The notes under the pieces are model-generated. The model was not told the origin of the DNA. It saw only the letters and a program-made list of their open reading frames with translations, and ran no database searches. Positions 20,065 to 30,136 of a stretch of 40,843 nucleotides of DNA are shown piece after piece. Location: the NCBI GenBank assembly GCA_019677205.1, contig JAAMXY010000292.1:1-40843 (forward strand), given 5' to 3'. Both the position numbers and the translations under genes were made by a program. Source of the DNA: Pinguiococcus pyrenoidosus (lineage: Eukaryota > Sar > Pinguiophyceae > Pinguiochrysidales > Pinguiochrysidaceae). Numbering within the stretch: the first letter of the stretch is position 1; every line of letters starts with the position of its first letter.

Positions 20065-21304
20065 GCTGGGCAAAGTCGCAGGGTGGCGCGCCCAAACTCT
20101 CTCCAAACTTCGCGGAGCCGCATGTTGCTTTCACCGTAGGAGAAAGTACCTCGGTATCTCAAGATACTGTACTTTTTGCAAAGGGGTACTCGGAGCCTTT
20201 CCCTAGTCCCTAGTTCCCTAGTTCCCTAGTTCCCTACTCCCCAGTAGTTCCCTACAAGGTAGTCTCCAGGCCAGAGGGCAGGGCCATCTGGGTCGCTCCA
20301 GATCTTTTCAGAGAACGTGCTGCCGAGTCCTGGGTTGCCCCGGCTTCTTGGAGGCGAGCCGATCCCAGGTACTGGACCAAACCTTACTGGTCGTGGGATT
20401 GCGTTCTACACCGCGATAGAACCCGGACGGGCCGGTCCCGTTCCTTCGCTGGCGTTCCCTTCCGAGAGCACGATCTCCGCAGAGATGATTGGTCCATGTG
20501 GGCCCCCACTCCGGCATCGCGTTCAACTTGCAGCCGCTTTGCTTTTCCCAGATCTAGCTCCCGCAGCGGGAATGGTCTGATTCGTCCACGTTGGAAAAAA
20601 ACCGCCTGCCCCGCTTTCAACTTGCAGCCGCTCTGCGTGCTATGCACGGGGCCTCCGTGGCAAAACTGATCTGTCGTGGAATCCCGCAGGACTTGACGCC
20701 GAATTGCTAACGTAAACTTCAGGCTTTGTAGCGCAAAGTTGTGCAGCCGCTAAACACCGCGGTTGAGGTCTTCCCACGCCGCCCCGCGATTGGCACGCGC
20801 CCTGCATTCAGGCGAACTCGTCATGTGCGGGGACCTTTGTGAAACCTGGACGTGGCCCTGTGAAATGCAAGCGACTGGATGCGGAATCCGACGTCCGAAC
20901 ACGTGAAACAGGAGTTCGGTAGTTTACGCCAGCGCGTCAGATTTACTTCCGCAGGGTGAACGACGGCGAACGTGCTCATTCCGCTACCTCCATCACGGCT
21001 GGAAGAGGCCGGCTCACAAGCGCGTCGCGACGTCTGCCGATCAGCGGCCGCAGCGCTCGCGCACACAACGGCGCAGAGACCGGCGTCGGCGGCGGCGCAG
21101 CAGACGCCGAAGGTGTCTGCGCAGCCGGGCACAGGGTATCCGCTTCCAGATTCCGAATCCAACCTTGACCTCCACGGACGGATTCGCAGAAGCGCAGGCG
21201 CCGAAAAGCGACCACCGACGTTGCAGCGCTTAGGACGCGGCGGAAGAGCCAGTAGCTAACGGCCGGCGAAGAAAGATCGAACCGCGCAAGTGAACGGCGC
21301 AGCC
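20065..21304. promoter_or_regulatory. Long divergent intergenic region
   Basis: The longest gap in the window (1240 bp), between the CBP80-like and kinase genes. It holds a hairpin at 20143-20175 (outer arms AAAGTAC/GTACTTT, inner GTATCT/AGATAC), CCCTAGTT tandem units at about 20198-20240, and two copies of CAACTTGCAGCCGCT near 20525 and 20618. No supported ORF, tRNA or snRNA. Confidence 0.5.
20198..20240. repeat. CCCTAGTT tandem repeat
   Basis: Four to five units of CCCTAGTT, slightly degenerate, in the intergenic region upstream of the CBP80-like gene. Confidence 0.85.
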
Positions 21305-23853
21305 ATGGGCCAAAGCGCTTCCATCCACCCGCCGGCCAAGCCGCGCGCCAAGCGCCCGGGTCCGCGACGCTTCATGAGCAAGTGCTTCGAGTCCAAGGCC
21401 AGTCGGCACTCCAGCGTGACCATCGTGTCCGGCAGCTCCAAAACGTCATTCCATGCTGGCTCCACGGTGGAGTCGGAGCGCAAAGTCGGCACCGCCGCGT
21501 CCGTGGACTCGCAACGCTGGAAGAGCGCCGCGGAGCCCGGCGCGTCTCCGGAGAGCGCCAGCACGGCGCTGCTGGACGCCGTCTTCTCTGGAGAGGACGA
21601 GCTGGCGCAGACGTCGGTGTCACATGAGGAGGACTCGCGCGAGCGCACGCTGCCGCCACTGAAGCAGTGGATCCACCATGATGCTCGCGCGGCGGCCGGC
21701 GGCAAGTTGCGCCCGCTGCGCACGCGCAAGGCGCACAGCATCCGGGCGGAGAGCGTGCACGAGCTGGCGGAGTTCAACAAGGCGCGCCACCTGGAGAGTC
21801 TGCACGAGAAGGACCGCAGCGTCTATGTGCCCAGAGGCTCCATGTTGCACCTGCCGACCAACTTGCGGTACGTGCGGCGCTGCGTTCATCAAGAATTGAG
21901 TTGCAAAAGCTCTTGAGCGCACCCTTCGATCGGCTAACCTCTCTCTCGATCTCTTATCTCTCTCCACCTCTGTGAAGGCCGTATCGAGAGATGCTGACGA
22001 TGACCGGTGCAGAACGCCTGTCGCTGGCGACGTCCAGCGACTCGGCCAGCGTGCTGCTCGCCAGTCGGACCTTGAGCATGGCGTCTTCCGGCGACGCGCG
22101 AGAGGCCGTTGTGGATCCTTCGGAGCGCCTGAGCGACGCGCCGTCGCCAGTGCCCAGTCTTTCCCGCAGACCGCCGCAGCTGCAGCTGCAGCTGCAGCTG
22201 AACCTGAGTTACGACGAGCAGGACTGGGTGCAGGTGAGCGACGGCGACGACGAGGACGACGAGGACGACACACTGCCGCCGCGGCCGATGCTGCTCCGCT
22301 TGGACACGGACAACGCCGACGCCGACAAGAAGTTCTGGTTCACCGCGTCGGGAACCATGAACTTCAAGGGCATGGAGGGTATCAAGATCCGCGAGACGGG
22401 TATGACGCTGCGAGGCAACGAGGTCAGTCCCAGCTGCGGTGCAGCCACGCTGCTCACCCTCACGGACCGCCTGGTGGTGCTGAGCAAACTGGGCGAGGGC
22501 GCCAGCGCCAAGGTGTTCAAGTGCTACGACATGGAGCGCCAGGAGGTGGTGGCCGTAAAGGTGGCGCCCATCTACGATGATGACAAGCGGCAGCAGTTCA
22601 TCCACGAGCTGCAGGCGCTGAGCAACTCGTTCGTGCCGCATGACAAGAGTCCGCCGCCGGAAGTGCCGTTGGACGCTCAGGAGATTCCGCCCGTGGAGGC
22701 CGGCGTGCACTTTCTGCTGCGCTTCAAGGACGCGTTCTGCAACCGCGAAGACGCCACAATCGCGCTCACGATGGAGCACATGGACGGCGGTAGTCTGCAG
22801 GACATCGTGGACGGCGGCGGTGTGGCGCACGAAGCCACCATCGCCACCATCGCCTTCCAAGTGCTGCTGGGCCTGCGCCTGCTACACAGCAAGCAGCAAC
22901 TGCATCGCGACCTCAAGCCGGCCAACATTCTCATCAATCGCAAGGGCACCGTGCGTATCAGCGACTTCGGCGTGGCGAGGCGCTTCGGCGGCAGCGACGA
23001 CGCCGACGAGCGCACGGATGCGTCGACGAACAACTTCCACAGTGCGGCGTCCTCGGCCACGCTGTCGCCCCTAAGACGCAGCATGCATCGCAACGGCGAA
23101 GCGCGGCGGCCCAGGCAGCGGCCGATGGTGGCCAACACCTTCGTGGGCACCGTGACCTACATGTCTCCCGAGCGGGTCGCCGGCGTGGACTACACCTTCA
23201 GCAGCGACGTGTGGAGCTTCGGCCTGACGATCCTGACGTTGGCCCTGGGCAGCATGCCCATGAGCGGTGCTCAGGGCTACTGGAGCGTCTTGCACGCCAT
23301 CCGGGATGAAGAGTCGCCGTCGATCCCCGATGATGGGACCTGGAGCCCCGCCTTCCGCGAGTTCATCGACTTATGTCTCCAGAAGAAGCCGGAGCATCGC
23401 GCCACCTGCGACGAGCTGCTGCGCCATCCTTTCATGCAGCACCGCTTCCAGATGCGCGTCAGGAGGACCGTGTCTGGTAACGAGGAAACGCTGCGGCGCG
23501 ACTTCCGGCACATCTTGGACTCTATCGCCATGCACATATCGACGCGGCCGGAGAAGTTCATGAGATATGTGAACGCCAGGAGGCGAGAGATGGGCCTCCC
23601 CGAGAGGCAGACGGGTCCTGGGTTGGACTTTGTGCCGGACGCGCTGCACTTCTTCCTGTTGGAGCTGGATTCCAACGCCGACCTGGTGGAGCAGCTGGAG
23701 CTCGAGCACGACGCCTTCGTCTCGGAGATCCACGACGCAATCGCCAGGTCATCCGCGGGTGCCCCCGCGCCGACGGCCGCTCACGACGAGTGGATCGCAG
23801 GCAACGAGTACCTCGTGCGAGAAAAGGAAAACACCGTCCGGTCCCCGCCCTAA
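21305..23853 (+). CDS. MAPKK-like protein kinase with N-myristoylation signal
   Basis: Ser/Thr or dual-specificity kinase, 812 residues from two exons (21305-21867 and 21978-23853; donor GTACGT, acceptor AAG). The N-terminus MGQSASIH fits N-myristoylation, followed by a basic stretch (KPRAKRPGPRRF) suited to membrane binding. A roughly 350-residue disordered region precedes the kinase domain: LGEGASAKVF (Gly loop), VVAVKVAP (Lys), LHRDLKPANILIN, SDFGVARRF, NTFVGTVTYMSPER and SSDVWSFGLTIL. All catalytic residues are intact. The ANTFVGTxxYMSPER segment resembles plant and protist MAP kinase kinases. About 50 extra residues sit between DFG and that segment. The C-terminal helical region (DFRHILDSIAMHI to IHDAIARS) is not identified. 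It is probably a signalling kinase at a membrane; substrate unknown. Confidence 0.88.
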
Positions 23854-24445
23854 ATGTCACTGTCCCGTCAAGTCCAAAAGAGAATCAAAAGAAAAGGAAA
23901 GACGACTGAAACGAACGCCCCGCGGCTCCCGTTTCCAAGCAGGCTGCATGTTTCCGCCGCGCGGCGGTTAGAAGTAGTTGCGGAGGGAAGCCTTCCGCGC
24001 CAAAGGCGCGAGGCAAAGCTGCGATGCACCCATGCTCCGTGCGCGTAGGGCCAATCTTCTATCTGGACCTTTGCATTGCCGGGATGCTATGGCGGACCGC
24101 CGATCGTCACAGGTCCAAAGCAGGGGGCTTTCTCTTCCCTGCATGGTGTCGCGAGTCGCAAAGCTCTCCAAAGAAGTCCGCTCGCTCTGTAGGGAGCGAG
24201 AAGCAGCAACCCTCTCTCGGCCGTAAATGTCAAGTGCCCAAACCAAGCGCCTTGGTCCTTCCTGGAGCAACTGAGCATGGTAGATGCGATGGTGTTCAGG
24301 GATTGATGCTTTGAACCTCGTGCGGCCCGGCGCAGAGAGCTTGCAATGATTCGAAAAGAAGCAAGGAAGCAACCAAGCAAGGAAAGACTTTCCCCGCTGC
24401 GTATACGTCTACCACCGAAGAAGTACGTCAAGGATCACGGCAGCA
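23854..24445. other. Convergent intergenic region, nothing recognised
   Basis: It lies between the stops of the kinase and SEC13 genes. No convincing ORF, RNA gene or tandem repeat; one GCGCCAAA core occurs at 23997-24004. Confidence 0.45.
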
Positions 24446-25819
24446 CTAATTCTTAACTCCCTCATCGTCAACAGACGTGATCCTCGCCCAGCTACCATCC
24501 GTACTCTGCTTCCATAGCGTCACGTCACTGTCACCGGCACTGACCGCGAGGATGTTCCCTTCACACGAAGAAGCCAAGTGACGGCGGGTGAGCAAAGTGG
24601 GCCATTGGAGGGTGTCCGTGCCCACCACGAACCTGTGATGCTCCAGCTGACGCGCCACACGGGAAAGTCGAAGACGTTCAGCAAGACAGAACCCCACGTG
24701 CCGTCGTTCCCTTTCGTCCAGATCCGGACCGTCCTGTCTTCCGACGCCTGGGAAAGCAAAAAGAGACGTCACCACGCGTGGACCAGCATGACGCTGCAGG
24801 CAAGTGAGCCTCTCACCGTCGCAATCATGTCGTGCGGCAAACCCGTGCTTGGAGCCCATGCGACATCCCTGACCCAATCACTATGTGCATTCTCCGACAG
24901 AATCTCCATGGACCAGCCGCCATTCTCGCCACAGCTCCAGATGCGTGCCTGCGAACGCGGCCCGGTGAGTTTGCGTGTCGCAGCGCTGTCGTGTTTTTGC
25001 CATGCGGCGGCGCACCTTGTTGTCGCATCCGCCGGTGACGAAGCGTCTCTGTCCCGTCCCAAAAGGCGCCCAGCAGACGGTGTTTACTCCGAGAGGCGAG
25101 TCCGCGAACTTTTCAGATTTCCAGTCATTGCCGACGGTTTCGTTCGGGTGATGCGTGAGCACGCTGATCTGTTCATTCATCGAGCCATGAGCTTCCGTCG
25201 CCCGTTGCGATCAAACCATATCACCAGCAAGTCCGCCTCCTACCTCCCCATCCGCACTGGCGCAGGCAAGCACAAGTCCAAGCTCGTGCGGCGCGAAAGA
25301 GATGCTGTTCACGCTGCTTTTGTGCACGCTATAGACATACACCNNNNNNNNNNNNNNNNNNNNNNNNNNNNNNNNNNNNNNNNNNNNNNNNNNNNNNNNN
25401 NNNNNNNNNNNNNNNNNNNNNNNNNCTCCTGAACACCCAACGCATCCCATAGTAGTCGGCAACCCACCTCCCACTTGCCAGTGCTGGCCTGCTCTCGGTA
25501 GATGCGCACGGATCCGTCGTAAGAGCAGCTCGCGAGCATGCCAAACTTCGGGTGCGACCAAGCAACTTGCCACACGGGCCCCTCGTGGCCTGACAAGACA
25601 TCCTTGAGCTGGTACATGTCGCCAGACACATCGAAGACGCGCACGCTCCGGTCACTGGAGGCCGTAGCGAGCAAGCGGGAGTAGTAATCCAGCTAAAGGA
25701 CGGCGGAGAACCTTTATCAGAGCGGTTTGCGGTCGTGAGGCTCCGTGTGAATTCCGCACCTGCGCGTCGTGGATCATGTCCTCGTGCTCCGTCTCCACGC
25801 GCACGACCGGAGTCGCCAT
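24446..25819 (-). CDS. SEC13: SEC13 WD-repeat protein (COPII coat / nuclear pore)
   Basis: Beta-propeller subunit shared by the COPII outer coat and the Y-complex of the nuclear pore. Seven recoverable exons: 25819-25760, 25692-25468, about 25342-25244, 25168-25016, 24948-24817, 24747-24633 and 24558-24446, about 298 residues. Splice signals and phases agree for every junction outside the gap. Family landmarks: [75 protein letters not shown] and [19 protein letters not shown]. The N gap falls within the intron after residue 95; the flanks read on as KWE then VYVYSVHK, so probably few or no codons are lost. The gene is head-to-head with the cystatin. Confidence 0.95.
25344..25425. other. Assembly gap (82 N)
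   Basis: A run of 82 N, inside an intron of the SEC13 gene. The upstream donor (GAG then GTGGGT) is at 25467 on the minus strand; the acceptor is hidden in the gap. Confidence 0.99.
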
Positions 25820-26263
25820 CGTGCTCGTGGGGCGTAGAAGGGTATCAGGGCTCACTGGCGTTTGAGACGGCCCACAAACGAACGGGCGCAAACCAATGGC
25901 GCCAAACTGTGGGAGCCAGCTGTGATTGGTGGGTAGTCATAGCTGAAACTGCTGCTTGCCAAAACTCACGATGCACAAGATAGTAAGAATAATTTCAATA
26001 TAAAATAGAGAATATTTTATTTTGCTATGTAATTGGATATTGGGGTACCAGGTGGAAGATGTTCGTAGAACTCTCTTAATTGCATACTGAATATGAAAAT
26101 AAAATTATTTTAAACAAATCGTCTCTACGATCTTCTTTTTCCCGCTCTTTTTCCTCCGCCAGAACAGATCAGGACCAGGAGGAACAGAAACCGCGCTTTT
26201 CTCTTGCTGCGGAGTCGTACCAGGCGGCAGGACCCATTCTTAGATCGCTTGATACTGTGGAAA
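25820..26263. promoter_or_regulatory. Divergent SEC13/cystatin promoter, AT-rich core
   Basis: An AT-rich island lies at about 25980-26120. An E2F-like element (TGGCGCCAAA, 25897-25906) lies 78 bp upstream of the SEC13 ATG. Confidence 0.5.
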
Positions 26264-26557
26264 ATGGCCACGCCCGGTGGCTTCGGCTCTGCCGAGGAGG
26301 TGACAGACGAAGTGAAAGACATGGTGGTGGCGTTGCAGGAGGCCATCCAGGAGTCCCTGAGCAAGGAGTACGACACCTTCGATCCGGTGTCCTACGTGAC
26401 TCAGGTGGTGGCCGGCACCAACTATCTGGTGAAGGTGCATGTCGGCGAAAGCGACTACGTACACGTGAAGATCCATGAGCCGCTGCCGCACAAGAACGAG
26501 GCGCCGCGTCTCATGGAGGCCTCCAGCGGACATGACGCGGACACGGCGTTGGCTTAG
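26264..26557 (+). CDS. Stefin-type cystatin (cysteine protease inhibitor)
   Basis: Intracellular inhibitor of papain-like cysteine proteases. Single exon, 97 residues, no signal peptide and no cysteines, as in stefins (cystatin A/B, about 98 residues). Seen: N-terminal glycines (ATPGGFGSAEEV), the central inhibitory loop QVVAG within QVVAGTNYLVKVHVG, and the C-terminal loop region VHVKIHEPLPHKNEAPRL matching the stefin LPH segment. All three protease-contacting elements appear intact, so activity is likely. The short length and full match make the call firm. Confidence 0.93.
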   Translation: MATPGGFGSAEEVTDEVKDMVVALQEAIQESLSKEYDTFDPVSYVTQVVAGTNYLVKVHVGESDYVHVKIHEPLPHKNEAPRLMEASSGHDADTALA

Positions 26558-26833
26558 CTTTCAAGCTGCATCGAGCGAATGCCGCTTGTAGTGAACTTGA
26601 TTCTGCAGGTTGCACGTGGCGTGGGTGGAGACTGACAGGACGAGTCTTGGCTGCCGCGGAACCTTGGTCGCAAAGGATCCTGTATGATTCATCCTTGCTG
26701 CCTATCTACAGTGGCGTGACTTTGGTCGTCCGCCGGCTAGCACAAGCACTACCAACTTTACGTTGCTTTACTTCCTTTCACTTCCTTTCCCTTCATTTCA
26801 CAGCTCCCTTCACGTCACACCCCACCTCACCTG

Positions 26834-26883
26834 ATTTCATTTCATTTCATTTCACTTCACTTCACTTCACTTCACTTCACTTC
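26834..26883. repeat. TTCAT/TTCAC pentanucleotide microsatellite
   Basis: About three TTCAT and six to seven TTCAC units in the convergent gap between the cystatin and nuclease genes. A looser CTTTC-rich prelude begins near 26765. The rest of the gap holds no supported gene. Confidence 0.95.
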
Positions 26884-26919
26884 TTTGGCGGGTGTCAATC
26901 CAGATTATGGACGCTATCT

Positions 26920-29560
26920 TTAGTCGTAGCTCTCCTCGACTGCTGCCTCCGCCCTGCACGGTACGTAGTAAACCGGTGATCGAAACGCCGTCGCTGGGGC
27001 CTTAACCGTCAATGTCTTTGACAACCGGTCGAAATGCATCTCTGATGCGGACGGATAGATGTGCGCCGGCAGCTCTACATGGACGGGCGGGATTCCCGGA
27101 TACTGGAGGGTGACGGTGGCGTTGGTCACACGGATGCCCACATCCACCAGCGTCGCCGCATCTCGAGCATCTCGAGCATGTCTTCCCTGCTCGGCGCCTG
27201 GTACTCTCTCTCTTGCATGGGAATCGACGCCAAACTTCATGCTGCCTGATTCCCCCGTCGAGCCGCTGCTTTCCCGTGCCAACGCCTGCAAATTGAAGGT
27301 GGTCTCAACCACCGAGCAACTGCTCATATCTTCCCCGCCTCCCAGCATCTCCTGCCCGGCGCCGTCAACCTTCGAGGGGACGACGACATCACCGTCAGAA
27401 ATGCAACGCTCATGTGCACGTCCTCTCCGACTTCTCCTCTGCACCTACCTGGGGCGGTAGCACGACCGAGCTTACTTGTACCCCATGCATCTCAAACACG
27501 ACTCTCGCGTCGTTTTCCACACCCATCTCTCCGATCCAGCTCGTGGTCGGAGACCCCTCCCCACTCCTCGGGACTTGATGGTGATCCGGATATGCTTCGA
27601 GCCCCTTCGAATATGGGCTCAGGTCTCTGCTTGGTGCCTTCTCTGAGCCGTCTTCTGGATGGGCGCCTCGCCTCGTGCGGTTGTCGTTTGCGTCTTGCAT
27701 CGATAAGACGCTCGAAAGCTTCAGCCGCTCTGCCGGCGTGGAGCTGGGAAGCGGGAGCGGAGGCGAGGAGAACCCAGGCGTGCTGAACGTTGGCACAAAC
27801 TCTGGTGCATCGGCCCCGAGCTGCTGCCCCCTGGACCGAGCGTCATCGCCAGTCGTTGTCTGCGGAGTTCGCGGCGCCCCAAGCGTTCCCGTGGATCCAG
27901 CTGTTTCCCCATCACCACTCGCCGTCGATTCCGTACGCCACGCTCCTGCGCTGGGGAGACTGGAGCTCTCCACTTCCTTTAGACTCCCGATAGACCGCCG
28001 CGCTCCTGCAAGGCTGGTTCTCGCAGCAAACCCTGGAGAAGCCCCGGAGGCGAGCGAGTCGGATCTGGAGCTCTTCCGCCGCCTCGCCGCCACTGGAGGC
28101 AAAACAAACTCGGCCTTCAACGAGACGTGATCTGACGGGATGAACTCGTTCGGCAGGCCCTCCGATTGCCGCAGAATGTCATCCGGTGGCAGGAGGAGGG
28201 CGGCGGCAGCAAGCGCACCGTCGCTTCCAAAGAACAGATAGTCCAGCGTTCCCTCAAAGTCCCGCGTCACGTTTGTCGCTGGCGGCTCGCGGCCACACAC
28301 ATCCGCATACGCGGACGAGAGTCCCAAGCCATGCATCCAGGGGCAGATCTCCGGCGACGCAGGAGGTGCAGCTCCTTCTTCGCCTTCGTCGCCTTCTTCT
28401 TGGTTCTCGGCGCGCGCCGCCAGCCGCATGATCGCCAGCTTCGCCAGCGAGGCATTTCCCTGCTGCATCTTCTTCGACATCGCCTCCGCCGGAGTTGGGT
28501 CTCGCTCTGGGTCGGGAAGCAGAACGACCGGAGCAGAAGCGCGGGCGATGCGGGCGATTTCCTCCTTGGGTAGCAGCGACTGCCGCGTCGCCGGATGGTG
28601 CATGTGCTCCACGCCCAGGCGGCCGCTGATCGCGAGCTCGTACACGCCGCTGACCAGGTCCTCACCCGCAGGCACCTCGTCGTACTGGTCGGAGTAGTCC
28701 TTGAGCGGCATGGAATTGAAGTCCCCGCCGATGAAGATGGCATCGAGCTGAGGATACGCGGGGCGCTTCATGCGCCGTTCGCATTCCAGAAGGACCGCAA
28801 ACATCTGCACGGCCTTCACGTCGGGGAGCCGCGGATCCCAGTGGAGGTGCGTATTCGCGACGAGGATGCGATGATCGCTCAGGACGCACTCGAGCTCGCA
28901 CAGGATCGCGACGTTGCTTTGCCGGGCAGCTTTGAGCCAGAAAAGATCACCATCCGCCGCCAGTCCTTCCCTGATCATATGGTCAATGTCGACTCCGCTT
29001 TCCGCCCACGCCAGCGCGACTGCCTCCCCAAATCCGCCACCGCCACTGCCACTGCCACTGCCACCGCCGCCGCCACCGCCGCCGCTGCCCCCACGTCCTT
29101 GACCCGCCGCCTTCGAGGATGCGTCCGGTCCGAAGTACTTCGAGAGAAGCTGCGCGATGCTCAGGGGCGTCCAGGAATGCATGTTGAGCTTGTCGGAGCG
29201 GTAGATGGTCGCGCAGCCGTCGATGCGGCGGCCAGGCTTCTGAAAGTACACCCCGTCGAAGTCCCCCTCGTCCTGCATGCGGCCCAAGATGTAGTCAAAC
29301 GCCACCTGCTGCACTTCCTGCAGGCAGTACACGTCCGCCTGCAGGTCCAGCAGCTCACGGACGATCAGCTCGCGACGTCGGCTCCAGTCCAGCGCGTTGG
29401 GTGAGGCGTACGGAAACTGCTTGGAGTTGGTGAAGCAGTCCGCAAGGATATTCCAAGTCACCACGGCCAGCTGGGCGCTTCCTGGCGCCACCGCGACTTG
29501 TCTCCGGAGCAGGCTGCGCGCTACGCGACGTTGGCCGACGGGGTGCGGCTCGGTCCACAT
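26920..29560 (-). CDS. CCR4/nocturnin-type EEP nuclease fused to a PIH1-CS-like domain
   Basis: Two exons, 29560-27449 and 27369-26920, 853 residues, with a 79-nt intron (donor GTAGGT, acceptor AAG, phase 0). Residues about 33-485 form an endonuclease/exonuclease/phosphatase domain: VVTWNILAD, CLQEVQ (Mg-binding Glu), GRRIDGCATIY, GGDFNSMP, TLDYLFF and PSDHVSL are all present. No leucine-rich repeats, as in nocturnin/ANGEL rather than yeast CCR4. A glycine/serine insertion lies near residue 160. After about 200 disordered residues, DARVVFEMHGVQVSSVVLPP continues across the intron into VGIRVTNATVTLQY and FDRLSKTLTVKAPA, like the CS domain of PIH1 dynein-assembly factors. The start at 29560 is the first in-frame ATG. 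If the intron is wrong, exon 2 is a separate gene lacking its 5' end. Confidence 0.8.
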
Positions 29561-30136
29561 GCTGACTGCGCAGTCCGCGCCGTAGGAGCGCCCGGCCACT
29601 CTCAGAGTTTCATGGTCCCATGGAATTCCCGGCGTGCACGGCGGCGCAGGCCGCCGGTTCCTTGCGGAATGCTGCGCGCGAAAGTTCGGACCCTCCTCGG
29701 GTGGATGAGAGGATTTGCCGCGCTTTTACTCGATACGCTATCGGGATCCGAAGCGTCAAAGTGGTGAGAACAAATGGCGCCAAAACGAGGACCGCAGACA
29801 GAACCCTGCAAGTACTCATTTCTAATATTTTAAGTTAATTTATGGTTATTTTCCTAAATCATACTGATATATATATTTTAATATTTTTTGTGTGTCGAAG
29901 TTTCTGAAGAAATCCGCCATGGTCATTGAATTTGGATTCGTTTCAGAAAAGTCATCAAACGCAATATCTTGTTCAGTGACGGTTCCCGCGTTCACGGGAG
30001 AACTGCAGTTCAAATCGAGTGCGACGTACGCGGTGTTGCACATGACGTTCCCCGAATTTCGCGTCGCCGGACAACTCACCGTTCACCTCCTCCGCTAGCT
30101 CCTCGCTTGCGCGTCGCGAGGGAAGAGGGCGTGAAG
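29561..30136. promoter_or_regulatory. Divergent promoter, AT-rich island
   Basis: AT-rich at about 29818-29900. An E2F-like element (TGGCGCCAAAA, 29775-29785) lies 215 bp upstream of the nuclease ATG. Open frames on both strands near 29850-30079 start without ATG or look like chance and were not called. Confidence 0.45.

Noticed and set aside
16519..20144. 15-base direct repeat TTCACCGTAGGAGAA near both ends of the CBP80-like gene, like a target-site duplication of a retrogene
   Set aside because: One copy is inside the coding sequence before the stop, so it cannot be a target-site duplication; a 15-mer match is expected about once in a window of this size.
20308..21162. Several 60-113 codon ORFs in the long intergenic region
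   Set aside because: No conserved motif, mixed strands, and several lack an ATG start.
25344..25425. Loss of SEC13 coding sequence in the gap
   Set aside because: The flanking codons read on across the propeller with no clear missing blade; a donor precedes the gap, so it is mainly intron.
29846..30079. 77-codon minus-strand ORF over the promoter and 5' end of the EF-hand gene
   Set aside because: Antisense to a probable gene start; no homology or splice evidence.
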